This document shows, one piece after another, positions 35,480 through 45,888 of a DNA stretch of 64,000 nt. Source of the stretch: Adiantum capillus-veneris (Eukaryota; Streptophyta; Polypodiopsida; Polypodiales; Pteridaceae); NCBI GenBank assembly GCA_014529385.2, contig CM043950.1:76458435-76522434 (forward strand), in the 5' to 3' direction. How positions within the stretch are numbered: position 1 is the first letter of the stretch; each line of letters starts with the position of its first letter. Made by a program: the position numbers and the translations under genes. The notes beneath the pieces were generated by a model. That model was not told the origin of the DNA, made no database searches, and saw nothing but the letters and a program-made list of their open reading frames with translations.

Positions 35480-37800
35480 TAATAACATAGGGGTTTCATT
35501 CCAAGGTCCACCACTTGTCCAAGCTAACTCTATTAAAACATATAGAGAAAGAAAGGTCCACCACTTGTCCAAGCTAGGCTCATTGAAACATGGAGAGAAG
35601 GAACCTCCATTGTTTCTCCTAGATAGGCTCCATTGAAACATGGAGAGAAATAAGCTCCACCATGCCTCCAAGTTGCTAGGCTCCATTGAAATACCCAATA
35701 CCCATAATTTTTTGTACATGGGGGGTTTACATTCAAGGTTCACCACTTGTCCAATTTATTATCCCTAGTAGGTTTGGTCTCATGATTCACCACTTGTCCA
35801 CTCTATGTCATTATATTAAGAGGAATTAGGTGTTAAGGTCCACCACTTGTCCAACCTATAATGTTATAGCTTGAATGGTATTTTTTCTCACCACATGTAA
35901 TGCCCATGACATGATTTACATGGGGGTTTTGTTCCAAGGTACACCACTTGTCCAAGATAAATCTATTGAAACATAGAGAGAAACAAAGGTCCACCACTTT
36001 TCCAAGCTAGGCTGCATTGAAACATAGACCTTAATACCAAATTATTTCTAGTAGCATGAGTGATATTTTGTACATGGGGCGTTTACATTCAAGGTCCACC
36101 ACTTGTCCAACCTATTTCCCTAGTAGGTTTGGTCCCAATTTCACCACTTATCCACTCTATGTCATTATATTAAGAATAATTGGGTGTTAAGGTCCACCAC
36201 TTGTCCAACCTATAAGGCTATATATTGAATGGTATTTTTTCTCACCACTTGTAATGCCCATGATATGTTTTACATGGGGTTTTTGTTCCAAGGTCCACCA
36301 CTTTTCCAAGATAACTCTATTCAAACATAGAGAGAAACAAAGGTCCACCACTTGTCCAAGCTAGGCTCCATTGAAAGATGGAGAGAATGATGCTGCACCA
36401 TTTATCCAAGATAGGCTGCATTGAAACATGGAGAGAAGCAAGCTTTACCATGTTTCCAAGCTAGGCTCCATTGAAACACTCTAGGGGGTTTTATTTCAAG
36501 GCCCACCACTTGTTTAACCTATTATCCCTAGTAGCATGAGTGGTTTGGTTTCAAGATTCACCACTTGTACACTCTATGTCATTCTATTGTGTTAAGGTCC
36601 ACCACTTGTCCAACCTATAAGGTTATATCTTTAATGGTATCCTTTCTCGCCACTTGAAATGCCCATGATATGTTTTACATGGGAGTTTCATTCCAAGATC
36701 CACCACTTGTCCAAGCTAACCATATTCAAACATAGAGAGAAACAAAGGTCCAGGACTTGTCCAAGCTAGGCTCCATTGAAACATGGAGAGAAGGAACCTC
36801 CACCATTTCTCCTAGATAGGCTCCATTAAAACATGGAGAGAAGTAAGTTCCACCATGTCTCCAAGATGCTAGGCTCCATTGAAATACGCAAAACCCATGA
36901 TATTTTGTACATGGGTGATTTACATTCAAGTTCAACCATTTCTCCAACCTATTATCCCTAGTAGGTTTGGTCTCACAATTCACCACTTTTCCACTATATG
37001 TCATTATAATAAGAGGAATTGGGTGCTAAGGTCCACCACTTGTCCAGCCTATAAGGTTATACCTTGAATGGTATTTTTTCTCACCACTTGTAATGCCCAT
37101 GACATGCTTTACATGGGGGTTTTGTTCCAAGGTTCACCACTTGTCCAAGCAAATTCTATTGAAACATAGAGAGAAACAAAGGTCCACCACTTTTCCAAGC
37201 TAGGCTCCATTGAAACATGGACCTTAATACCAAATTATTCCTAGTAGCATGAGTAATATTTTGTACATGGGGGGTTTGCATTCAAGGTCCACCACTTGTC
37301 CAACGTACTTTTCCTAGTAGGTTTGGTCGCAAGATTCACCACTTGTCCACTCTATGTCATTATATTAATAATAATTGCGTGTTAAGGTCCACCACTTTTC
37401 CAACCTATAAGGTTATATATTGAATGGTATTTTTTCTCACCACTTGTAATGTCCATGATATGTTTTACATGGGGATTTTGTTCCAAGGTCCACCACTTGT
37501 CCAAGCTAAATCTGTTCAAACATAGAGAGAAACAAACGTGCACCACTTGTCCAAGGTAGGCTCCATTGAAACATGGAGAGAATGATGCTCCACCATTTAT
37601 CCAAGATAGACTCCATTGAAACATGGAGAGAAGTAAGCTTCACCATGTTTCCAAGATGCTAGAGTCCATTGAAATACCCAAAACCCCTGATACTTTGTAC
37701 ATGGGGGGTTTACATTCAAGGTCCACCACTTGTCCAACCTATTATCCCTAGTAGCATGAGTGGCTTGGTCTCAGGATTCACCACTTGTCCACTCTATATC
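35480..37800 (-). repeat. Array motif in inverted orientation, segment 4
   Basis: AAGGTCCACCACTTGTCCAA, the reverse complement of the 20.6-33 kb motif, recurs with 'tccattgaaacatggagaga' between copies. A degenerate higher-order unit is visible: 'ccaag.tgctaggctccattgaaat' recurs near 35,670, 36,862 and 37,650. Copies are more diverged than in the 25-29 kb higher-order block. Confidence 0.93.
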
Positions 37801-38159
37801 ATTATATTAAGAAAAATTGGGTTTCCATATCTAAATGGATCTTTGCTTGGATAAGTGGTAGACCTTGAGACCTAAATACCCATTCTACACTAGAGCATTG
37901 GTTAAGCCTTATACACTTCAAGAATACCTTTAACAACAAGTAGTAGTTATTAGTTGACTTAAGTCTAGTTGAACTCCATGGTATTGAGACTAAGAGAGAG
38001 TGTAGCATAAAAAAGAGTCAGGATTTTAATTTGACTTTCTTTCTATTAATGAGTAGATCATAGATGGATTTTGGTATCTAATAAAACCTTAGGGTAGACA
38101 ATGTAAAACTCATGTCTATTGTTGTGTTTGCATTAAGTGTTCTTGTTCTTTAATTTTAG

Positions 38160-38935
38160 AACCATTACAGAAAAATGGATTGGCTATATGGTGGCATAAA
38201 TTGAAGAAAACTATTGAATTACCCATCCAACCTCCTCCAAGACCTTGTCCAAGGAATGAATCACCTCCTTATCACCTACCACTTGCTTTCAAGGACATCA
38301 AAAGAGTACTTATCTTGGATCTAGAGGGGTTACTTCTCAAGACAGTTGAAATGAAACATGGAGATTCTATGCCATCTTGGGCTCAACACATGCGACTTGT
38401 GGAGGACAAAGATGAAGTTTATCATGTGGTGCGACCAGATGCACAAAGTTTTTTGGATTTTTGTGCTGAATACTTTGAGCTATGGATATGGAGTTGCTAT
38501 AACTTAACAAGGGTGCAACGCATCACACAAAAGTGTTTTCCTGAGCAGTATACCAAGTTCAAGGTGTTTATGAGTAACAAAAATTGCCAAACTCCAAATA
38601 TCATGTTAGGATTTACAAGGGTTTATCACAAAAATCTGAGTGATATTTGGAAGATATTTGAGGATTTGGATGCAAACAATACCTTAATTTTTGATGACAC
38701 TCCATATAGGGTGATGTGGAACATGCCAGGGACATATCTTATATTTCCAAAGATGTGGAGGCAAACTTCCGAGCAACTTCAAAACTTCTTGCAGAGAACC
38801 ATAATTCCATGGTTGGTAGGATGGTTGTATGCAAGAGATAAGAGAGTCTATACATACAACACAATTGTAAATCAGTATAGTGATTCTGAGACAAATTATG
38901 TCCTTGGTGTGTACTTGTCAACACGAAAGCATTGA
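38160..38935 (+). CDS. HAD/FCP1-type CTD-phosphatase-like protein B, partial
   Basis: The exon starts after an acceptor (TTTAATTTTAG) and is open to TGA at 38,933. There is no early in-frame ATG, so an upstream exon must supply the start; it was not found. The protein has a Pro-rich stretch (IQPPPRPCPRNESPPYHLP), then VLILDLEGLLL, YHVVRPD, ELWIWSCYNLTRVQ and TLIFDDTPYRVMWN, the same HAD/FCP1 order as protein A. Motif I is DLEG, so the second Asp is Glu. It is clearly paralogous in layout to protein A but differs in sequence. Inverted-orientation array lies on both sides; one plus-orientation copy sits just upstream at 37,848. Function unknown; pseudo-phosphatase or altered activity are both possible. 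Confidence 0.75.
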
Positions 38936-38999
38936 ATAAATATGGCTATAAGATGCTTTTTTTATTCTAGTGTGTATCTTTCAACATTTGTATAATTTG

Positions 39000-39690
39000 A
39001 TATAGTCTTTTTTTTTTTTTTAAAGGTGTGTCAATTTTATGAACACTTGAATGGAGTGCACCCTACTCTAAGGGGACTTCAATGTACTATTGGAGTGCAT
39101 CCTATTGTAAGGGGACTCTGATGTATTGCTAGAGTGCACCCAAATTTTTGGGGACTCATTTTTTATTTGATTGGGGCCTATGTTGGGTCATATAGTAAAA
39201 GAAATTCATTTTTTGTCAATTCATATCGAGGTTGCATTTATTTGGAACTATGAAAGAATTGATGTTTGATGTCAAAATAAAACTTGTAAGTGTGGATCAG
39301 AGAATTCATGGACTTTAAATATGTGAGAGGGATCTTTTTCTTGGGCACAAATGTTTGCTTCAAGAATTTTGTCATTACATACTTTATGTGAAAGAGTTTT
39401 AGAACCTAAAAGACTTTGAAAACAAAACTATGGAATCTAAGTGCATGTATTCTTGAATGGCTTGAAAGTTGATGTATACATGCATGTCGCCTTGATGAAG
39501 ATTTAGATCTGACAAGATGGAAAGATATAATTGTTGGACGTTACCTTTGTCAATTTGGTAATAACATATTTAACTTTCTTTTAATATGGGTGGAAAATAT
39601 ATTATTATGTGCATTTGGAACCTAGTTGCTTGACCTTCAAACCAAGATTCCTATGTTATTTTTTCATATACTTTTTTGTACTGAATTAAG
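39000..39690. repeat. 39-bp minisatellite (39052-39166) in otherwise plain sequence
   Basis: GAGTGCACCCTA-type units start near 39,054, 39,093 and 39,132 (39-base spacing), each containing 'aaggggact'. The rest of this stretch, 3' of gene B, holds no coding signal I can support. Confidence 0.8.
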
Positions 39691-39699
39691 ATTGTGGAT

Positions 39700-41340
39700 G
39701 CAAGGTCCACCACTTGTTCAAGCTAGATCTAAGAAAGTATATATACTGAGTCTTCAAACTAGTAAACCAAGGGAAGAGAGAAGCAGGGTCCATCACTTGT
39801 CCAAGCTCATCTCTAGACAACATAGAGAGATGTTATGTCTACTAATTGTCCAATATAGTCATGGAGAAATGATAGAAGGTTGATCCACTTGTCCAACCTA
39901 TCATCTCTAGTAAAATGGGAGGTTTGGCCTTAAGATTCACCATGTAACCAACATATACTTCATTGTATTATGAAGAGTAGAAAAGAAAAGCTCCACCACT
40001 TGTCTAAGGTAGTTCCAAAATCAACATGGAGAGAAGAAAGCTTCACCATTTGTCCAAGATAGGTTCCATTAAAACATGGAAAACCTCATATATGTTGTAC
40101 ATGGAAGCTTTTTTCCAAGGTCCACCACTTGTCCAAGCTAGGATCCATTAAAACATGGATAGAAACAAGGCTCCACAACTCGTCCAACCTTTATAGCTGC
40201 GAAGTGTACCGGTTGTCTAAACTAGGCATGGGAAAATAATAGAAGGTCCACCACTTATCCAATATATTATCTCTAATAGCATGGGAGGTTTGGTCTCAAG
40301 ATTTAGGAATTGGCTGACCTGTATTTCATTGTATTATGATGAATTTGGTTTTAAAGTCAACTACTTATCCAAGCTATAAGTTTATATCTTGAATGGTATT
40401 CCTTCCCATCACTTAGAAAACCAATGATATGTTGTACATGGGAGGGTTTGTTACAAGGTCCACCACTTGTCCAAGCTAGTTTCATTGAAACATGGATGAA
40501 GACAAGCTCCACCGTTTGTTAAATCTAGACTCCATTGAAATCTAGAAAATCCATTCTATGTTGTACATGGGGTTTTTGTTTTAAGGTCCAACACTTGTCC
40601 AAGCTAAGATCCATTGAAACATGGAGTAGAGAAACACTCCACCACTTGTCCAAGCTAGGCAACATTGATAGTAGTTGGTTTATTTTGAAGATCCACCACG
40701 TGTCTAAGCTAACTCTATTGAAACATAGAGAGAAGCAAAGGTCCACCAACTATTCAAGCTAGGCTCCATTGAAACATGGACAGAAGCAAGCTCCACCATT
40801 TCTCCAAGATAGACTCCATTGAAACATGGAGAGAATCAAAGGTCCACCATTTCTCCAAGCCAAGATCTAGTTGTCCAACCTATAAGGTTATATCTTAAAT
40901 GGTAATCTTTCTAATCACTTGGAATACCCATGATATGTTTTACATGGGGGTTTTGTTCCAAGATCACCACTTGTCCAAGCTAACTCTATTGAAACATAGA
41001 GAGAAGCAAAGGTCCACCACTTGTCCAAGCTAGTCTCCATTGAAACAAGGAGAGAAGCAAGCTCCATCATTTCTCCAAGATAGGCTAGCATGGATAAGTG
41101 CACCTTGAAACCAACCTTCCTATGAGGCAATAGAGCATATGCTACATATTTTATGTATGCCCCATGCCTCAAATTAAGAAGTTATAGATTAGAAGTGGAC
41201 CTTGCTTAAATGTCACATGCAATAAATTAAGGAAAAATAGCCAAGTGGATTGTATTCCTCAATGGATCCTTGCTTTCACAAGTTGTGAACCTTGAGTCAC
41301 TTTTACATTAACTTGGACAAGTGGTGGACCTAGAAACAAA
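39700..41340 (-). repeat. Array motif in inverted orientation, segment 5
   Basis: Copies of AAGGTCCACCACTTGTCCAA and variants alternate with 'tccattgaaacatgga' from about 39,702 to 41,100. A single plus-orientation copy near 41,310 (ACTTGGACAAGTGGTGGACC) closes the array. Frames such as those at 40,525-40,749 and 40,915-41,172 are repeat translations. Confidence 0.9.
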
Positions 41341-41590
41341 GCTCTCCATGTTGAGGTAAGTTGTAGGTAGGATAGTAGAACATAGACAACGATAATGGAT
41401 GCAATATACTCCTCTCCTAATAATCCAATTGATTGAAACCATGATATTTTAGTTTTTTTCATTGTGTATTGTATGTGCATAAAGTGGAATGAGACCTAAA
41501 GAAAACTCAAATTTTTGACAAAATCTCTATATTTTATACATGATATATTGAAAGTTGTCCAACCTGGGAATTGGGATTTTCCCACTTTAC

Positions 41591-42062
41591 CTAATATGGT
41601 CTTGGGGTACAAAAGTCAGGTGTCTCCACTCGATTCACGGCCCCGAAGCAAGGAGTGTCGATTGGGGTGACTATCGGAAGAGTAGCTAGTGGTGTGTAGC
41701 CAGGAAAAACTGAGTCGCGCAAAACCTGGTGTAGATGGCGACATTGTGGTTGGTGTGGGGACGGGCAAAGAAGGGGAAGGTAAGGAGCCTCGTCAAACAC
41801 GAGGTGGTGTTGAGGCATCAGTGATGACATCCCCACAGCAACCGCCACCGTTCGCCACCACTAGAGCGCCAATGCCTAGACGAGTGTGAAGATCGTCTCG
41901 TCGACACCGAAGCTTTGGAGTGTGCTGAATGCTCCAAAATAGAGGGAGACACTGAAGGAGTGAAACAACGTGATGGTGCTTCAGAGCGATGATGCTCCTT
42001 GTACCACGTCCTCTGCTGGGGTGACAAAGAAGAAAGAAACTCATCATCATTACCTGCATTAA
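41591..42062 (-). pseudogene. CACTA ORF2-like N-terminal exon
   Basis: Minus strand. After an acceptor-like TTTAATGCAG at about 42,054 the reading is NDDEFLSSLSPQQRTWYKEHH, then Ser/Pro/Thr-rich sequence in shifting frames. It ends in TPIDTPCF and RVETPDFCTPRPY just before a donor-like ATTAG|GTAAAG at about 41,590. The Pro/Thr-rich 'TP-x-x-TP' character matches the start of the Transposase_24-like ORF at 19.5 kb (PIETPLETPVETPRF), suggesting the same kind of gene. Frame changes show it is broken. If the two are one gene, the array would lie in its intron; that is inference. Confidence 0.4.
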
Positions 42063-42154
42063 ACATACAAACATTTAATATTAATATTGAATGGAGAAGA
42101 AAACATGGACAAGTTATAATCTATACTATAGATAATAGGGAGAGGGATTCCTGT

Positions 42155-42156
<2 letters not shown>

Positions 42157-42210
<54 letters not shown>

Positions 42211-42418
42211 CATAAAGGGAGAGGGGTTCCTGTGTAGAGAGATTCCTGTGAAGTTCTTGTGAATTTATCTCTCGTGTGCATTCTACATATCTTGTAGAAG
42301 CTATGTCTTGAACAACATGCCTTTTATATGTAGCTGTGACAAGACACTCTGGTCATAGATTAAATTTCTTTTCTATTTGCCATAGTTTTCTTGATTACTT
42401 GCGATAGATCTTTATCTA

Positions 42419-42470
<52 letters not shown>
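42157..42470. repeat. Two (GA)n microsatellites
   Basis: GA tracts occupy 42,157-42,206 and 42,423-42,469. The phrase 'ggggttcctgtgtagagag' next to the first tract is a partial repeat of 42,126-42,160. Confidence 0.95.
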
Positions 42471-42479
42471 CATGTCTAA

Positions 42480-43180
42480 TCTATTTTGTATATGCAGGTT
42501 TCTATATTCTTGGGCAGTTGCAGGTTCTCGGACTCCAGCAATATGAGTGATCATGGCAGCAATAGTGCTCGCCCCAGCAAGGGGGACATAGAGTGCTTGT
42601 TAGTGTCTCTTTCACCCGATCAACTAGATCTAGTGGAGGGACGAGCAGTATCTATGAGCAGAGACAGATCACCTCCTGCACGATTGCAGCGTCAGTCTCC
42701 ATCGCACTCGGAGAACAGTGCTGCATCGGCCTCGAGCCGATGTAGTTGGCATACCAGGATTTCACGACACACCGAGGATTATCCTTGCGCTTGTGAGGCT
42801 GCACATTGGGAGCTTCCAGCTCCCTCTCTGGAGAATACTCTCACATTGAAGTATTGGTATATGTTTTTACATCTGTAAGTTCTTAATGGTGTGTTGTGTT
42901 TGTTGCATGACCCTCACCTGTAGCCGTTGAAACAATAGGAGCTAGCGGAGTGGGTGTGTGTGAGAGAGAGATTGAGAGGGAGAGAGACAAACAGGGAAAG
43001 GGAACATGAGAGAGAGGAGAGGGAAGTATAGCATATAGAAAGAAATGGACAAAAAGTCACGTGAATATAATATATATTATAAAATAGAGAAAAATTGTTC
43101 AAATACAATGTTTATGGCTTTAAGAGGTCTCTCTCTCATCCTCGCATAGCTCGGCATAACTCCCTATGTCTATATAGAGC
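42480..43180. other. Probable CACTA intron or spacer, no gene supported
   Basis: A plus-strand frame of 130 codons (42,486-42,878) is Ser/Arg-rich with no motif. It lies between minus-strand CACTA pieces, so it is not called. The stretch from 42,950 to 43,130 is GA-rich and AT-rich. Confidence 0.4.
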
Positions 43181-43187
43181 GCTCCGT

Positions 43188-43905
43188 TTAGGCAGTGTCC
43201 TCTGTTTCATTTTGTAGATCCTCTGCATGCACCCCATAGAGAGTAGGAGCTTGATGCTTTCCTGGCACCACCTCAGCGACTTCTGATTGATAATATTCTC
43301 CGATCTCCTCCATTGATGCCGCTGTGATTGGCACATGGTAGCCCTCATACATCCGTGCACTATGAGGGGCTATCTCTATGATGTACCACCAATATGATGC
43401 AGACTTTGTAGGATTTAATATCACCTGCCAAAGCCACATAACTTACATGAGAGCTTCCAAGCACATAACTTCTAAAATTGGATGTTAAATATTTACAAAC
43501 TTGTTCACAATGCTCGAGTAGTTCGAACGTGTCTCTTAGGTCGGTCCATTTTCTAGTTGAATCCAGGTTAAGGAAACCAGACTCTCCTCTACGCACAGTA
43601 GCATCGAGACCCTCCATGTTTATCTTGAACCATTGCACATCAAACAAGTCGACAAAAAGTCCTCTATAATGAATCCTGAAACTCTCTAGCTTGTAGCATG
43701 CCAAAGTAAGTGAGTTCCTCCACCACAGGATCTGCATCAGAGGACCATCGTCAACTAGACTCTTCAAAATTTTCCATAATTCCACAATCTTGTGTAAAAT
43801 TCTTTTTGTTGATCCGTTCCACCCTAAAATGTCAACCTTTACACCATGCTGTTGTGTATGACTTATACTACATCCAACAAAGATTATGAGTGGCCGTTCA
43901 AACAT
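43188..43905 (-). pseudogene. CACTA transposase C-terminal DUF4216-like region
   Basis: Minus strand. The reading ISHTQQHGVKVD resembles the R-T-Q-N-S-G-V-V-V start seen just before DUF4216 in plant Tnp2 proteins. It is followed by LFVDLFDVQWFKIN (the x-L-F-x-C-x-W-F-D strand) and GFLNLDSTRKW, then a frame shift into SYWWYIIEIAPHS. Its place downstream of the DUF4218 piece matches the usual Tnp2-DUF4218-DUF4216 order. Two frames are needed to read it, so it is broken. The match is distant. Confidence 0.55.
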
Positions 43906-44487
43906 CTAGAAAGTTTCTAGTCTTACATTGCAAACTTACCTTGGTCGCGCAACCCCGAGACTACTCCCACTCCTCCTCAGTCACTTCTTCACCGCACTTT
44001 TGTGCGCTTTTCAATTGGTTGTGCAACCATCTCCTGGGGGATTCACCATGGAAAACTTATCGCACCACGTAAGTGCAAGGGAGGGTTTTTTTTTAACAAG
44101 TTACATAAGCGTATAAGTTAGGAGAAAGCCCCCAATAATTTATCTCCCAAGCTTAAAAATAAGGGAGAGGGATATCATGTTTAGGGGGGGGGGACTGACC
44201 CGGGTTGATTACTTATAACGATTGGTCACCACTATGCCCTAGAACTCATATAAAAGTTTTTTCCAGGTTACACATCAAATTTTGCATCGAGCCGTTCATA
44301 GATAAGGGCTGATTTGGAGCATTTCAAGGGTTGATTAACACCAGCTTTGGATGGATGTAGGCTGATCGAGCACATAGATTGACAGTCAAACAAGACACAT
44401 TGAGGGTACATCTAGTTATCAACAGAAGTGGTTCCTTAGTATGTTGCAAATCACTATGTTACACACTCTTTAATGAGTTTTACTCAA

Positions 44488-44832
44488 TTAGATCATGCGA
44501 GACCTAAATTTTATATGTAAGATAGGGGTATGATAGTTTTCTTCATTGATTGTCGTATAAGCATAGAAAGGGGGGTCGTATTCCCTAATATGAGTCGTAT
44601 ATAGGGGTTTAATTAAAGTTGTCCGATCGTAGGTGGCGTCCCGTTTTGTATATAGAGTGAATCCCCCCGGGAACCATCTTAAGCTCATGAATGTTGGTAG
44701 GCTCTCTAGACCCGTCGGATAATGCATCCGCGGTTGTCTTTCCCATCTCCACTCAATTGGTGCCCTTTGTCGCTCTTGCTTTGCATCCTCGTATTGTGAA
44801 ATCCACTTTTGCATCCCTAGATTGTGAAGCAT
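44488..44832 (-). pseudogene. CACTA transposase linker between DUF4218 and DUF4216
   Basis: The minus-strand frame LHNLGMQKWISQYEDAKQ fits the L-H-N-x-x-E-V-x-x-W/Y-I-x-x-Y-E/H segment just after DUF4218 in plant CACTA transposases. The remainder (Arg- and Tyr-rich) is not recognised. It lies between the DUF4218 and DUF4216 pieces in the right orientation. The intervening 43.9-44.4 kb appears intronic or decayed and includes a short poly-G run near 44,184. Confidence 0.45.
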
Positions 44833-44914
44833 GCAAATCGGTTGATTTTAGCCTCTAGATCTTCCCTCATCTTCTCAACACCGAGATTGACAATCCCTAA
44901 TATGCGCTCATCAT

Positions 44915-45163
44915 CTATGGTTTGTCATAGCGTGTCTCGGGCTTCATAAATCCATCTAACCACTCTCCAATGTAAACTAGGGACTCTGATACCAGCCAAC
45001 CTTCTACCATGCTACCCTCCGGACGTGCCTTTTGATGCACATATCCCTTGAGCATCTTCATGAAACGTTGTAAAAAGAACATCCATCTAGAATGTACTAT
45101 GCTAGCTATTTCCACCTCATCAACTATGTGAAGAAGAAGATGCACCTGAATGGTTAGCATCCC
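44915..45163 (-). pseudogene. CACTA transposase DUF4218 fragment, cut by copia insertion
   Basis: The minus-strand reading MLTIQVHLLLHIVDEVEIA, then SRWMFFLQRFMKMLKGYVHQ, then KARPEGSMVEGWL is the diagnostic core of DUF4218 in plant Tnp2 proteins (H-L-x-x-H-x-V-D-E-x-E, R-W-M-x-x-x-E/Q-R-x-x-x-x-L-K-x-Y-V, A-x-P-E-G-S). The frame stops being CACTA exactly at about 45,165, where copia leader sequence begins. The residues normally preceding it (the F-P-P-x-F-F-D region and roughly 60 more) are missing here and are not at the other copia flank. Confidence 0.85.
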
Positions 45164-45888
45164 AACAGTTTTTACATGGTCGACAACTTTGCAGAAGGAA
45201 GTTTCTGCAAATTTTTCACAGTTTCAGAGATATTCAGTTCAGACAGCAGAGTGGTCTACCCCCGTTGATTCTTCTACGTACAGGTTTTCATTGCAGACTC
45301 TTTCTGCAATGTCTGTCACATGCATATTTGATGTACGGTCTTGAGGGTCTATTATATCAGACAAACTACCACAGCGGTTATAGAAAAGGGTTTCTGTGGT
45401 TGATGTAAGATCTTATGCGGTCTATGTATTGTGATGGAAATATGCAAAGCCTATTGTTGAGGGTCGTGGTAAGGTTTTATTGAGCTGGGGGATTCTCAAA
45501 TGTGGAGATCCTTTTGGTGATACAGGTTTTGAAGCGAGCCCTCGACATCCTCATAGTTTCGGCATCGGCATAGGATGTATGTTTATGCGGTTAGTGGAGT
45601 ATTGGTGTGCATCTGCTGACTCGCCATTGTTGGCATTGCTGTCATCTTTATGCATATGCCTTTGACAGTTTTCAGTTGGTCAGAGACACTCTTCTAGAGT
45701 TGGAGACATTGACAGTGACAGTTCTTTGAGATTTTATCTTTCCGGTTTAGACACTTTGATCAGCATTTCAGTCATTGTACACATTTGTTTTGGGTTCAGA
45801 AGTCAGTTTTGCAGGGGAGAAAATTTTTCAGGTTTTCTATCATCTTCTTTAGTGGAGCGGATCTATCACTTGTGTTCCTTGTTGATTG

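Noticed and set aside
20600-41172. Many short ORFs with repeated peptides such as DKWWTL, WTSGGP, HVSMDPSLDK
   Set aside because: They are translations of the 20-base motif array in both strands. Boundaries shift with each repeat unit and there is no independent coding evidence.
42486-42878. 130-codon plus-strand ORF, Ser/Arg-rich
   Set aside because: It lies within minus-strand CACTA sequence next to microsatellites. No domain and no splice context.
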